Positions 20,873 through 31,850 are shown, numbered from the stretch's first letter. The stretch: 64,000 bases of DNA from Ischnura elegans (GCF_921293095.1 NC_060259.1:2046001-2110000); one strand, 5' to 3'. A program made the numbers and translations. Notes: generated from the sequence alone by a model not told the origin.

Positions 20873-22954
20873 CTGCATGAAGAGGAGAGATAAACTTAAT
20901 TAATTAGGGATATAAGTGTTCTCGCTAAAAGTTCGATATCAAATGAAATACCTGCATTAATTGGTTAAGTTATATATGAAACATGGTTAACTATAATTAA
21001 AATGTATATGATAAAGAGTTTGGAAGGTATACCGGTAACAACTAGCTCGTTTAGATGGTGGAATCAAAATTAATTGAATCATGCAAATGTAAGTCAATGC
21101 ATTTTTTTCGGCACGAGGATTAAAACATTTTTTTCAGTTATTGGATTGTATTTAGCTATCAATATAGCATGTTTCCTGTAATAAATATCAATAGTCTTAC
21201 ACTCTAATTAGAGGTACCTAAGTATCCTGACCCTGAATCATTCAGGGTTTCATAAAGTTTTGATAATTTATAACGGTAATTAAAATTAATCTAAATTCCT
21301 GTTTGTATCGTATATATTTATGATTTTAACTAGGGAAGATATAAAAGATTAAATATGCTTCACCAGACAAGAGAAAATTCTAAGTCCAAATCTAATTTTT
21401 TTAGGTTAATTTTTGAAGGGATACCGGAGCGAATTTGAAAAAACAAATTATTAATTCATATATAACGTTTAAGGAGCAACAATATTTGTAAGAAACTTTG
21501 AAAGGTTAACTCCTATAATAAGGGTGCAAGATACCCCTGACCCTGACCTCATGAGGGTCTGAAAAATTTTGATTGTTATATTTGAAGCGTAGTTAAATCT
21601 TATCACCTATACCGTTTACAGTTTGCATTTATCACTTCAAATAAAAAAGATATTAAAAGATTTATGTTCCCAAAGACGAGAGAAATTTTTTAAGTCCTCT
21701 TTTAACTTAAAACCGATTTTTGGACTCTTTGGGGCGTAATTATGAAAAAATCAATTGATGCTTCGTTTATAGAGTTGAAAGTTGAACAAGTTTTCCAATA
21801 ACTTTTAAAACCCCAACACGGGAAATAAGGGTACTTGGGTACCCTGAATCGGAACCCTTAAGGGTCGTAGAAATTTTGATTGTTATATTTTAAGGGAATT
21901 TAAATTTTATCACCTACACCGTTTACACTTTGCATTTATCACTTCAAATAAGAAAGATATTAACAGATTTATATTATCCACAAGACGAGAGAAATTTTCT
22001 AAGTCCCCTCTTAACTTGAAACCGATTTTTGGACACCTTGGGGGGTAATTATGAAAAATCAATCGGTTCTTCGTGTATAGAGTTGAAAGATGAACAAGTT
22101 TTCTAATAACTCTTAAAACCCTAACATGGAAAATAAGGGTATTTGAGTACCCTGAATCGGAACCCTTAAGGGTCGTAGAGAATTTGATTGTTATATTTGA
22201 AGGGTAGTTAATTTTTATCACCTACACCGTTTACTGTTTGCATTTATCACTTCAAATAAGAAAGATATTAACAGATTTATATTATCCACAAGACGAGAGA
22301 AATTTTCTAAGTTCCCTCTTAACTTGAAACCGATTTTTGGACACCTTGGGGGGTAATTATGAAAAATCAATCGGTTCTTCGTGTATAGAGTTGAAAGATG
22401 AACAAGTTTTCTAATAACTCTTAAAACCCTAATACGGAAAATAAGGGTACTTGATTACCCTGAATGAGAACCCTTAAGGGTCATAGAGAATTTGATTGCT
22501 GCATCTTATGTGTATTGGAAAAACAAAGAAACTTTGTATTTGAACTATCCCCAAATTCCTTCAAACAACTGAGTTATTAACGACTTTCTTACAAAGCTAC
22601 CTGCTGCTAACCTATTTTCTCCTAATACCATCACTCGTAAATTGGCCCACCAAATCTAAACTACTTGCTTTGTCAAAATTTTTTCAACGGTATTGTTTCT
22701 ATACTAACCCCCCCGAATTTTTTAGGTGAAAATGACAGTACTAGGACCAGAATTTTCCCGTACCCTAAATACCCTTAATACCCTGAAAAGGGTTTTTACG
22801 AGAAAAATATTACGGATGAATGCTAGTTGTGTGAAAGTTACTCGTAAGGAATTTTGAGGCTCTCTGATCAGTATTATCGGATTTAATGACCTTTCATTTC
22901 TATGAACTTATTATAAATATAGCCAAAATAATATGGAATCAGGCTGGCACTCAC
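20873..22954 (-). other. Predicted 5' leader intron of the polymerase gene
   Basis: On the minus strand, GAATTG|GTGAGTGCC gives a donor at 22954. CTCTCCTCTTCATGCAG|GAT gives a strong pyrimidine-tract acceptor ending at 20873, 18 nt before the polymerase ATG. The leader between the predicted start site (near 23093) and the donor has no ATG, so after splicing the first ATG is the polymerase start. The intron would be 2,082 nt and contains the 308-bp tandem repeats. This is predicted from sequence only. Confidence 0.6.
21180..22500. repeat. 308-bp tandem repeat (four to five units) inside the Polinton
   Basis: The palindrome CCCTTAAGGG starts at 21855, 22163 and 22471, exactly 308 bp apart. A diverged version (CTCATGAGGG) lies 308 bp earlier near 21547, and another (CTGAATCATTCAGG) near 21233. 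The last two full units are nearly identical over CACCTACACCGTTTAC, CGGTTCTTCGTGTATAGAG and AAGATATTAACAG; earlier ones are diverged, which fits growth from the right. Confidence 0.9.
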
Positions 22955-23087
22955 CAATTCACTGTCTGAGGTGGTCCTCCCGATTTCTGACGACTTCTTA
23001 TATCGACGATAGCTATTAGGAAGGTCCTCGAAATTTTTGGCTGACTTCTTTATGTGAAGATCACTGTGCTGGCTGCTTGAAGCAAGA

Positions 23088-23122
23088 GAATGAGTCCGCT
23101 CCGATTTGGTGAGGCTTATATA
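23088..23122 (-). promoter_or_regulatory. Right-end inward promoter (TATA + initiator)
   Basis: On the minus strand TATATAAG (plus 23115-23122) lies about 28 nt before TCATTC (plus GAATGA, 23088-23093). It faces the polymerase and capsid block and mirrors the left-end promoter. Confidence 0.6.
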
Positions 23123-23146
23123 TCCATGAAAATGAGGGGTGGGGGG

Positions 23147-23339
23147 TTGCGAAAGCCATGTCACGTTGCAGCCGCACGTGTTGGATGATGCAATTTCGGG
23201 GGGGGATATTGCGTCTCCAGAACACGAAAAAGAGGGGTGGGGTTACGTCATATTCTTTGCGAAAGCCAGGTCACGTTGCAGCCGCACGTGTTGGGTGATG
23301 CAATGTCGGGGGGGATATTGCGTCTCCAGGAAATGCGAA
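23147..23339. repeat. Local duplication beside the right TIR
   Basis: The block TTGCGAAAGCCATGTCACG to GATATTGCGTCTCCAG (23147-23220) recurs at about 23256-23338 with few changes. The second copy includes the inner part of the TIR. Each carries CACGTTGCAGCCGCACGTGT. Confidence 0.8.
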
Positions 23340-23548
23340 GGGTGGGGGAGACACGTGCGCGGGACACCAACAGGGTGATGCAATGCCGACTGGTTATTGC
23401 AATTCACGTTTTTGAAATGACGTAATGTCGCTCGAATGTTGGTGGCGGGGAGGGGAGGGGAGGGGCTTGTGTAGCGAGACGCCTCTCCTCGCAGTTGCTA
23501 CGCGGAAGTGACCTTGGATTGCGCTGATTCTCTTATTTTCTCCCTACT
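23270..23548 (-). repeat. Polinton right terminal inverted repeat
   Basis: About 279 bp, inverse of 8628-8904, with only a C-run length difference and one substitution noticed. It ends in CTCCCTACT at 23548 and is followed by the TSD TGCAAA (23549-23554). Confidence 0.95.
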
Positions 23549-23616
23549 TGCAAACATATATTTTTATATAATTTTGGGGCTATTGATTATATCTGAAATA
23601 TATGCAAGTTCCCTAT

Positions 23617-24254
23617 TGCGGAATAAAGGGGCATAGGAAAATTCATGGCTGGAGACCGGGAAGCGGAGCCTATCGCGGAGCAGTACGAGGAGGTTGTGTA
23701 TTAAAAAATTACAGGTGCCGAGGATCAACAGGACAACACCTGCAAGGAGGTCGTGTCTGCCGCGGACATCGAGGAGGTCGGAGCAGCAGCTCGTGGTCTC
23801 GTGGAGGCCATAGTCGCAGTTATAATCGCGGACGTGGAGCAGGGCGTGGACCCTGTCAATTAACGCCAGCAACAGCGGAGTTTCAGGGAGAAACTGCTAG
23901 TTTTGCCTCTGGGGGAGAATCTGGACGAGTGGCTTATAGTTTTATGACTGAGGTAGGAGATGCTATTGAAACTGTGGAGTATGAAAGCTTGAATAATGGT
24001 AACATGGTTGTCAGATCTAAAGCATACAGCTCCCTACTAGAGTCAGATTTGTTGTCTGCATGAAACAGTACTGTATGATACATTGATTCTGGTGCATCGG
24101 ACCATATGGTCCAGGGAGGAGTGCCAATGTCAAATAGAAAATTATTAAAAGTTCCAGTAACGATTAAAATTGCTCAGAAGGAATCATATTTGAAAGCTTT
24201 TGAAGTTGGAGATGTTTGTGGTAATACAGAAGTTGGAGGAAAAAGAAGCGTAAT
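23617..24254 (+). pseudogene. copia gag C-terminus and protease start
   Basis: The frame resumes inside the zinc knuckle (CGIKGHRKIH), continues into an Arg/Gly-rich RNA-binding stretch (RGGR, GGHSR, GRGAGRG), and reaches the aspartic protease motif YIDSGASDHM. TGA codons at 24061-24063 and 24076-24078 lie where Trp is expected, so simple TGG-to-TGA changes explain both. The protease is cut at 24254 by an AT-flanked MITE. Confidence 0.85.
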
Positions 24255-24917
24255 AGGGTGGTTTCCTATTATTTTTTTATTGCCTAAATCGAAAGATTAT
24301 TACTCCTGGAGTACGTATTGCACGCTTTTAGATTTTTAAATGACAATATCTAATTTTCGCGATAAAATGAAAAGTGAATATTTTCAAGCGCGCGAAAGCG
24401 CACCGGCAAAGTATGAATGCCGGGAAATCTCTCCGCGTGACGTATTTCTGGTTCCCGTTGCCGCCCTGCGAGGTGACCTTGAGGCGAGGCTTAGCGCTGA
24501 TACGACGCAGGCTGCTAGCGGGTAGCCTAGTACCCTACTGGCTGGTAGCGCTTGGCTTAAATAAGGATTATTAATAACTTATCAAACGAGGAAAACTTTC
24601 CGACCTTAGCCAGTTTTAATAAGTGATTGTTAAGACATGTTTCCCTGAGCTCTGCGCCTCATGCATGCATTGGTAACCTCAGACGATGTATAACTCCTAT
24701 CTTCTCCTGTAGAAACTAGGTCCCTGTGACGTCACGTGGAGTGGCATCGCATGGGCGCCAATCTGGCCCTTTTCAAATGAGGATAAAAATGGACCATTGC
24801 CATTCGTCTAACCCGGTATTTCTAAAACAAAATAATTTGTATATTATGAATACACTAATGGTGGGTAACGAATCGCAATCAATGCCTTTCGTTTTCTTTG
24901 ATGAAGGAAACCACCCT
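24255..24917. mobile_element. 663-bp ISL2EU-type MITE inside copia protease
   Basis: Ends are AGGGTGGTTTCCT and its inverse (13 of 13 bases), flanked by AT at 24253-24254 and 24918-24919. Leaving out the element plus one AT joins the copia protease frame to the following LKNVL segment. No transposase is encoded, so it is non-autonomous. Confidence 0.85.
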
Positions 24918-26336
24918 ATTCATCTTAAGAATGTCCTTATTGTGAAAAATCAGAATTACAATTTGCTGTCTGTTTCTAGGCTGGAAATGAGAGGCTATAA
25001 TGTACTCTTCTGCTCTGGTAAATGTTTTATCAGCGTAAATGGTACAGTTGTGGCTGAAGGGGTGAGACAAGGTAGAGTCTACTGTCTTGCACTCAACATT
25101 GAAAGTGAAGAACAAGCTAACCTGGCAGTGAAAGATGAATGTCTCTGGCACAAACGTCTGGGGCACATTGGTCAGCAAAGTTTGCTGCAGTTGAGTAAAA
25201 TGGTATATGGATTAGAAATAACCAATTCAAAAGAGGCTAAGCGTGCTGATGTGTGTGAAACTTGTGTGAAAGGCAAGCAAACTAAAAGACCCTTTACAGG
25301 GATGAGAGACATAACCACTAGGCCCCTAGAAAGAGTACACAGTGACCTGTGTGGTCCAATAATGCCCACTGCTTATAATGGGGATAAGTATATCCTTAGT
25401 TTCGTTGATGATTTTACTCACTTTACAGTAACTTTTGGTTTGAAAATTAAATATGAAGTATTTCAGTATTTAAATATATATGAAGCCAGGGTGACTGCTA
25501 GATTTCACTTTAAAATATGTGTATTTTGATGTGATAATGGCACTTAATTTTTAAATGAAAATATAAGAGAATTCTTCCATGAAAAAGGAATTCATTTTGA
25601 ATTGACAATTCCCCGAACACCTGAAAACAATGGTCTAGCTGAACGAATGAATAGAACAATTTTAGACAAGAGTGGATGCATGTTACTTGACAGTAGTTTA
25701 AATAAAGTCATGTGGATTGAGGCTGTCTATACGGCAGTCTACCTGATAAACCGGAGTCCTACTAGAGCATTAAGTGGAAGGGAAGTTCCCGCTGAAAAGT
25801 GGTATGGGAAAAAGCCTGATCTTTCAAAATTAAGGGTATTTGGCTGTCTTGCCTATTTACATGTTCCTAAAGAGTTGAGAAAAGGAAAATTTGATCAGAG
25901 AAGTGTTAAATGTGTTATGCTTGGCTATTGTTATAATGGTTACAGGTTGTGGCCGGTGGACAAGAAAAGATTGATCACTGGCAGAAATGTTATATTTGAT
26001 GAGTCAAAAACTTTGCTGGACTCGTGGGAAGGTTTCCTTGAGCCAGAAGATGCATGGGAAGATTTCTCAGGTCAGGATGAAGAAAGAGAAGGTTTCTCTG
26101 AACAAGTAAAGGAAAGGGAAAGTTTCCCTGAAAGTAATAATGAAATAACTAATGGGGTATTGAGTCCAAAAGTAATGGAGATATGTCCAGGAGGGGAAGC
26201 AAGGGGATTAGAGCCTGAAGTTACAGGAGAAAAAATAGAACTGGAGGAAAGTGAGGAGCAAGTTGCACCCTTGAAAAAGTCAACACGACTCAGAATAGCA
26301 CCAAAATACTTCCAAAATTGTGTAGTACTAGCCATG
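24918..26336 (+). pseudogene. copia pre-integrase and integrase
   Basis: After the MITE the frame gives LKNVL ... NLLSVSRLEMRGYNV, the GAG_pre-integrase His/Cys finger (LWHKRLGHIG ... CETCVKGKQ), and the integrase core with D in VHSDLCGP, D in CDNGT and E in NGLAERMNR. TGA at 25527-25529 and a TAA soon after break the core. The later part is intact through PNKWYG-like (EKWYGKKPDL) and RVFGCLAY segments to an acidic linker with KKSTRLRIAPKYF. LINE-B is inserted after 26336. Confidence 0.85.
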
Positions 26337-27053
26337 GCGGCAAGGTTTGTCGACATGTTTGTTTGTGAGTTATGAAGTGAGTCTTGGGAGGATGTATTAC
26401 AGACTTCTGATGTTGATGCTAAATTTAAGGCCTTTTTAAATATATTCATGTCATATTTTGAAGCTTGTTTTCCCATTAGAAAAGTTAGAAAAAAACACCC
26501 CCATGGTGGATTCAAGCTCAATTCCCCTGAGCTGAAAGCCCTATCTGCTCATGTACGTGAACTTCATTACAGGAGTAAATTTGTTGACAACGCATTTCGC
26601 AGTGCATATCTTGATGCTCTAAAGCAACTCAAGTCCCGTGTTATTGGCGAGAAGAAGGCTGCCATTAATAACTTTCTAAGTAAATCAACTAACATTATTA
26701 GAGATACTTGGAAAGTAATTAAGGAGAATACTAACTCCCCTAAATTCCCTGGCAGCACTAGCATTGATTTTGGAGGTATATTGGAAGGTAACCCTGAAAA
26801 TATTGCTGATAAATTTAACCAGCAATTTTGTTATTTGCCTCTTTCCAATCGGTCTACTCGACCTATTTTGCAGTGGAGGACTTCTCCTCACTCTTTTTTT
26901 CTACATCCCACTGACCCTCATGAGGTTCAAAGAACCATCATCTCCCTGGGTAATTCCTCACCCGGGCCTGATGGCATTCCTCCTAGTATTATAATAGCTT
27001 CATCAAACTTAATTGCTCCTCCATTGACTGATATCATCAATCTCTCATTCCCC
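26337..27053 (+). pseudogene. LINE-B protein, region before RT and RT motif start
   Basis: The frame reads FVDMFVCEL, a shift or stop near 26374, then YFEACFPIRKVRKK, a long helical segment with AYLDALKQLKSR and FLSKSTNIIRDTWKVIKE, and then LGNSSPGPDGIPPSII, the 'S-GPDGIP' RT block 1. It is interrupted right after INLSF. The order matches the linker between endonuclease and RT of jockey/I-group LINEs. Confidence 0.75.
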
Positions 27054-27054
27054 T

Positions 27055-28183
27055 AGTAGAAAAATTGTGTTCTTTTGGTGTTCTTTATATGTTCATTCAG
27101 TGTTCAAGTGTTCTTTTGATGTTCTTTTGGTGTTCTTTTATGTTCACCAATTTCTTGGTGTGTTCTTTTGATGTTCAATTTATGTTCTTTTTATGTTCAT
27201 CTCAGTGAACACAAAATGAACATTTTTCTTTATGTTCATTTTGTGTTCCCTTTGAGTTCATTTTATGTTCACCATATGGTGAACACAATATGAACATTTT
27301 TTATGCGTTCATTTTATGTTCACTTTGTGTTTATTTTATGTTCACCATGGTGAACACAAATTGAACATTTTTTTATATGTTCACTATGTTGAACACAAAA
27401 TGAACATTTTTCTTTGTTGTTCTTTAAAATAAACCAGTATAAAAATTCTCATTCCTTGGAGGTGATTGTGGATAACTGCAGTTCATGTGTCATGACAAGT
27501 AGCTTTACATAAAACAAGTAATACAGATGATTTTGGAGACTTTGTCTACCAAAAATGAGTTTGAATTTCACCATCTTGAAATCCACAAAACTGTATTTTT
27601 TAGCAGTTTTCCATAATATTTCTAGAAATTTAAAATAATGAATTTCCGGGAAAATTATCCCAAAATGAAGGCATATCATCAAAAAATGGACATTGAACGA
27701 TCCGAGAATGCAATCAAGGAACACCTGAAAACACTCTCAATATGTACTTTATTGCAAACTAAACAGGGATAAGGCCTGAGCATTTGGCTTCTACGAATAA
27801 GTTCGACGTTTCTAATAAAAAAAAGCTGGAAGTAAAATGATTTGAAACATATCCAAACACTGACATCAGATTCACAAAGATGTGAAAGTGTTCATGGTAA
27901 TGATGGGACTTCCGTGAAAGCTTTTTCTTTGTTGTTCAACAAAATGTTCTTTTTATGTTCATTTTGTGTTCTTTTGATGTTCAAAAATGTGTTCATTTTG
28001 TGTTCAAATTATGTTCTTTTTATGTTCACAGACGAGTGTTCATTTTGTGTTCTTTTTATGTTCTTTCTGTCACAAAACACATAAAAAGAACATAAAGTGA
28101 ACATTCGGTGAACATAGAAGGAACACAATTTGAACATTAAATGGACATAAAAAGAACACTGAATGAACACACTTTTTTCTACT
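27055..28183. mobile_element. GTTC/GAAC-rich inverted-repeat element, 1,129 bp
   Basis: The ends AGTAGAAAAATTGTGTTC and the inverse of AGTAGAAAAAAGTGTGTTC define a TIR. About 21 GTTC and 8 GAAC tetranucleotides crowd 27060-27425, mostly in the form TGTTC(T/A)TTTT, and a second such array fills about 27930-28170. The spacer between has no coding content. LINE-B resumes in frame when the element is left out and a single T is kept, so the duplication is one base or none. The superfamily is unknown. Confidence 0.8.
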
Positions 28184-28620
28184 TGGGTCCGCTCTGGTGT
28201 CTTTCCCTCTGCCCTAAAGCTGGCCAGGGTAATTCCAATTCCCAAGAAAGGCTGCCCTTCAGAGTCTATTAATTACAGATCTATTTCCATTCTATCAACA
28301 TTTTCAAAGATCTTTGAAAAACTCTTCCATCATAGATTAATTAAGCACCTCCAGAGATTTAATTTAATTTCTGACTCTCAGCATGGTTTTAGAGCTGGCC
28401 GGTCCACTTATTCTGCTATTTTCGAGTTCCTAAATAATGTTATTCTTGGACTGAACAATAAACATCACATTTTAGGCATCTCTTTTGACTTCAAAAACAC
28501 TTTTAACAGTGTGGATCATGAAGTTCTCAAGTCCAAACTTCAGTGCTTGGGAATCACTAATAACTCTTATAATTGGATATCATCATTCCTTAGTGACAGA
28601 TCGCAGTTTGTGAGTTACAC
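28184..28620 (+). pseudogene. LINE-B reverse transcriptase, middle part
   Basis: WVRSGVFPSALKLARVIPIPKKG, INYRSISILSTFSKIFEKL and DSQHGFRAGRSTYSAIFEFL are RT motifs 1-2. ISFDFKNTFNSVDH is RT motif A with a D to N change at the expected second acid (usually DFSKAFD). The 7-bp TSD GTTACAC (28614-28620) ends this piece. Confidence 0.85.
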
Positions 28621-28630
28621 CATAGAGTAA

Positions 28631-29329
28631 GTATATTATAGAGGGCTCACGGCATAGGAGGAAATCGTATCGACAGTTTTAATTCTCAAAAAGCAGGAAG
28701 GTGGCACGAGAGTAGCTAGCCAGAGGCGAGAGGGTCTTTTTCTTCAAGGTCACCTCGCCTATCCCCTTTCCTTCCCGCTCCCCGTCTTCCAAACTCTGTC
28801 AGTACCCCAAGCATCGAAGGAAGGGAAGACCGAGAGAGCATAGAGGGAGAGGCGGCGCACAAAGGCCCAGATCGCGAAAAAGTTTGACCAAAATCATATT
28901 TTCGTTGGATGTCTTTGAAAATTGCTCTCTACACGTTTTTTGGCATGCTACTTTCATTTCTGAAGTTATTTTTGCGAAAAAATATTATTTTAGGCGATAC
29001 GTGGAACTTTACCTTATTATATGGCTAATCGTAACGCTGACTGCATAGACGAACGCAAATCATGATAAAACATGAAAATAAATGATAATTAGTTATGAAG
29101 TATGAGTTAATGATCTTTGAAATTAGTCAATAAATAAAAAAGGCTAAAAAGAGGGTTGTTGGGTTCATTGACTTACGTTAAAGAGGTGCGATTTCCAGAT
29201 TTCGTGAGGTTCTTCTGTATGGACTAAAAGTAATTTTTAAATAAATGTCAAAATAGTATTTAAGTGACTCTTTTATTCTCATATAAGCATGGTTAATGAT
29301 TTATTACTTTACGGATTATGTATTATAAT
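28631..29329. other. Subterminal region of the 8.5-kb element
   Basis: Purine-rich, GC-richer sequence (28683-28870), then AT-rich DNA. No coding signal was recognised. Confidence 0.3.
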
Positions 29330-29780
29330 TATTCATCATCAGATTCTTCCCAATCCCACCCATCCCTCTCTTCGCATTCGCTCGCAGAATTTTGAGACTC
29401 TAGCAAGACCAAGATCACGAACCTCCTGCGAAAGATCTTTAAGGCCCCGACATTTGTCCAGTCAGTTCCTAATGTGCTAATAAAAGGGTTCGATGTCAGG
29501 ATCAGTCACCGGAAAATATCCTCATTCGTATGAATTCGAGATATTTTTCTTGCGTAATGCTCGCGGTATTTTCTAATATCTTTATTGCGAGATTCCTGGG
29601 CCTCCTCCGATAGTTCTTCAATAGGAAGAAGAGCCGACTCGATTACATCTGCACCATGTATGCACTTTGTGCTCCGTGGGTGGCATGTAAAACCATCCAT
29701 AATGTCTCACAAAATTTTACGCTGTATCTAAGCAGAACTTCTTAAGTTTTACCGGATCAATCAATAATCCGCAAGACAGA
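29330..29780 (-). pseudogene. Transposase-like C-terminal fragment
   Basis: In two adjoining frames the minus strand reads YGWFYMPPTEHKV, then IHGADVIESALLPIEELSEE, AQESRNKDIRKYREHYARK and TNEDIF, then a Glu/Asp-rich end before a TAA. I have seen the 'MPP-VHK--IHG ... LSEEAQE-RNKD---YRE ... TN-D' pattern repeatedly in arthropod transposon proteins but cannot name the superfamily. A frameshift and a TGA are present. It is the best candidate for the gene of the 8.5-kb element. Confidence 0.55.
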
Positions 29781-31178
29781 GATCTCAAAATTGTTGAGAA
29801 TTGAAGGATTAACTCTTCTTCTACTCCTGCAAATTACTTGACTTCAAGCAGCTTCGTTTTCCTAATTTTGGAGCGCGTAGTAACGTCAGTGAATTGTTTA
29901 CTTGGCCTACCCCTTTGTATATCGGATGTACCTGTTAAAAAATGAGACTACTAGAACAATATCCCAGGGGACCCCATGTCACCATTAAAATACTAGGAAA
30001 ATACGAACCCGAGGTGCTTGGAAGGTTGCGAAATACATCAGGGAAATCAACAATTTTGTTCAACCAGTTGCCATTCCTCTAAAAAAAAGAGATTGATCGT
30101 GAACTAGCTCGCCATCTTCTCTCGTCAGAATAAAAAAAATTCATGTTCAAAAAATTAATAAGCTCAAGTTTTGCCTTTCATCTCCGTGTAATCTGAAACA
30201 ACCCCCTAGATATGCATTCAAATTCCTTTTTCGAGCAACTATGGTTTTCTCTTTTTTCTCCAGCATTTTTCCGTGCAGTTCTCGCCACGTAAATGTCCAT
30301 GAAATTTTTGACAGTCAACAATAATTACACAGGTTTGTAAAAAGCTACACAGCAGTCCTCTTTCTACAAAGTTTAAATATAAAATAGAAGGGAAAATATG
30401 AAAAATAGTGCGTGCCTCGTCTCAGACCAATTTAAAAAAACGAAAACTAGAAACGGAAATAAATGAAACATAGTATACCTGCTCAATAATCCTTATTTAT
30501 GTGGTTGTCAGGAACTAATAAATTACTGAATCACATTTTTTTAGTTATCACATCACTATAACTTCTTTGTGAGATCACTGTTAAACACAAAAGCTGTGGC
30601 CAAAATAGGACTTCTCAATTAGTAATGGGTATGCGTTCAAATCGACAGAAAAGGAGAAACTGAAGGGTACCAAAATGTTTTGACCGCTATTTGGACGGAG
30701 TTAAAATGAAGAGCCATGGAAATGTGGCCATTCCCCCAGATAACTTGTAGGGGTAGGGTTGGACCCCGTAAAGAGAATGTGAAATGTTTAGATTTTGTGC
30801 GAAAATGCATGCTAGCGGCGGACCTGCAATACAACCCGTCCAAAAGGAGGCGGGTGGAGGGTAAAGACCTCACCTTTTAACACGTGAAGCTTCAATTGCA
30901 GGTCAGACCCCCCCCTAGGAAAGCAATAAACTCAAGTTGGGTGGTGCACCAAGTTAAGATAACAAAAGGTCCCGACTAAGGACCACTTCCCACGTCCCTA
31001 AGGTCCGGCATGTGTTCGGGAAACGGTTCTCTTGCCACTTCGGATTGAAAGAAAGGGAAGCCGGTAGTGGATTTTCCCATTAGCAGAGCATGCAGCCTAT
31101 CGTATTTACTTCAATAGATTACCAAAACGCGATTGAAGTCGTTCTGAGAAGCGATCGAATACAATACAATTAACTCTA
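29781..31178. other. No gene recognised
   Basis: AT-rich DNA inside the 8.5-kb element, with a GC-richer block at about 30820-31060. A short minus-strand frame at 30637-30873 has no recognisable domain. Confidence 0.3.
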
Positions 31179-31446
31179 AAGACCTGAAAAGAAGGAAACC
31201 GGTTGGGTTTTTAATGCATACTGTGTGGAATACAACAAAGTTTATTTTTGTGTCCATTATATATATTTTATTAATAAAAATGCTCATTTGCAAACTTTGT
31301 TGCATTCCACACAGTATGCATTAAAAACCCAACCGGTTTCCTTCTTTTCAGGTCATTAGCGTTATCGTAAACCTCTAGATAAATACCTGAAAATATCGAA
31401 ACCGGTTGAGTTTTTTCATTAGTACTGTATTGAATACTAAATGGTT
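31179..31446. repeat. Inverted repeat plus third copy, Penelope-like end motif
   Basis: The block ACCTGAAAAGAAGGAAACCG with TTGGGTTTTTAATGCATACT runs about 70 bp at 31179-31250 and is repeated in inverse at 31284-31354. A diverged direct copy relative to the left arm lies at 31386-31446 (ACCTGAAAATATCGAAACCG). 'CCTGAAga...CGAAACCGGTT' sequences are, as I recall, common at Penelope-like element ends. That attribution is inferred. Confidence 0.6.
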
Positions 31447-31741
31447 TACTTTTGAATTTATAATGTCACCATACCGCGAAGTGAATTCACAAAACATTAT
31501 TCCGAATATATATATACGTTCGTGATCGTCTATTTCATCGCCTGGTGTGGTCCTAAAAGTAAAAATGAGCAAAAATTGGTCTTTAGCAACTGCTAGATTA
31601 GGAGAGGAAAAATTTGATTTAAATGCACGTTTACAGCACTATTCATAACATCTTCTCAACCACAATATCCATCTAATTATTAATAATATTTTCACCGCGG
31701 GAATAAACTGCCTCACGTTTGTATCCTGCCGTTTTATTCTG

Positions 31742-31850
31742 CCTTCACCCTTGCTAATAAGGGACATGCAAATCCTCACTTATCCTCACTCACCTGCCTT
31801 CACCCTTGCTAATAAGGGACATGCAAATCCTCACTTATCGTCAATTATTA
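31742..31850. repeat. Tandem duplication of about 55 bp
   Basis: TTCACCCTTGCTAATAAGGG followed by ACATGCAAATCCTCACTTATC occurs twice, starting near 31743 and 31799. Confidence 0.85.

Larger units (their letters stand above)
8628..23548. mobile_element. Polinton/Maverick, 14,921 bp, full length
   Basis: Both ends begin AGTAGGGAGAAAATAAG in inverted orientation and are flanked by a perfect 6-bp direct repeat TGCAAA (8622-8627 and 23549-23554). The AG terminus and 6-bp TSD are Polinton hallmarks. It encodes protein-primed DNA polymerase B, retroviral-type integrase, packaging ATPase, adenain-like protease and double/single jelly-roll capsid proteins. This copy carries lesions in several genes (see entries), so it is probably non-autonomous now, though TIRs, TSD and most frames are well preserved. 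Confidence 0.95.
5990..23614. mobile_element. ISL2EU-type DNA transposon carrying the Polinton
   Basis: Ends are AGGGAAATTGCATA at 5990 and the inverse of AGGGAACTTGCATA ending at 23614, each flanked by AT (5988-5989 and 23615-23616). Leaving out the element plus one AT gives back the exact Cx2Cx4H spacing of the copia gag zinc knuckle, which confirms the boundaries. A 2-bp AT duplication is, as I recall, characteristic of the ISL2EU group, and a THAP-like finger is encoded near 6242. Without the Polinton and its extra TSD copy it is about 2.7 kb. Confidence 0.85.

Noticed and set aside
22883..23164. 93-codon minus-strand open frame near the Polinton right end
   Set aside because: Its ATG lies upstream of the TATA box, it is not domain-like, and the region is better explained as an untranslated leader.
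24726..24917. Apparent N-terminal extension of the copia integrase frame
   Set aside because: Lies inside the AT-flanked MITE; open by chance.
27060..28170. CRISPR-like array
   Set aside because: GTTC motifs are irregularly spaced, short, in both orientations, and bounded by TIRs within a eukaryotic LINE.
29506..29700. Host gene reading of the LSEEAQE frame
   Set aside because: Adjacent frames continue the same motif set with a shift and a stop, and it lies within a TIR-bounded element.
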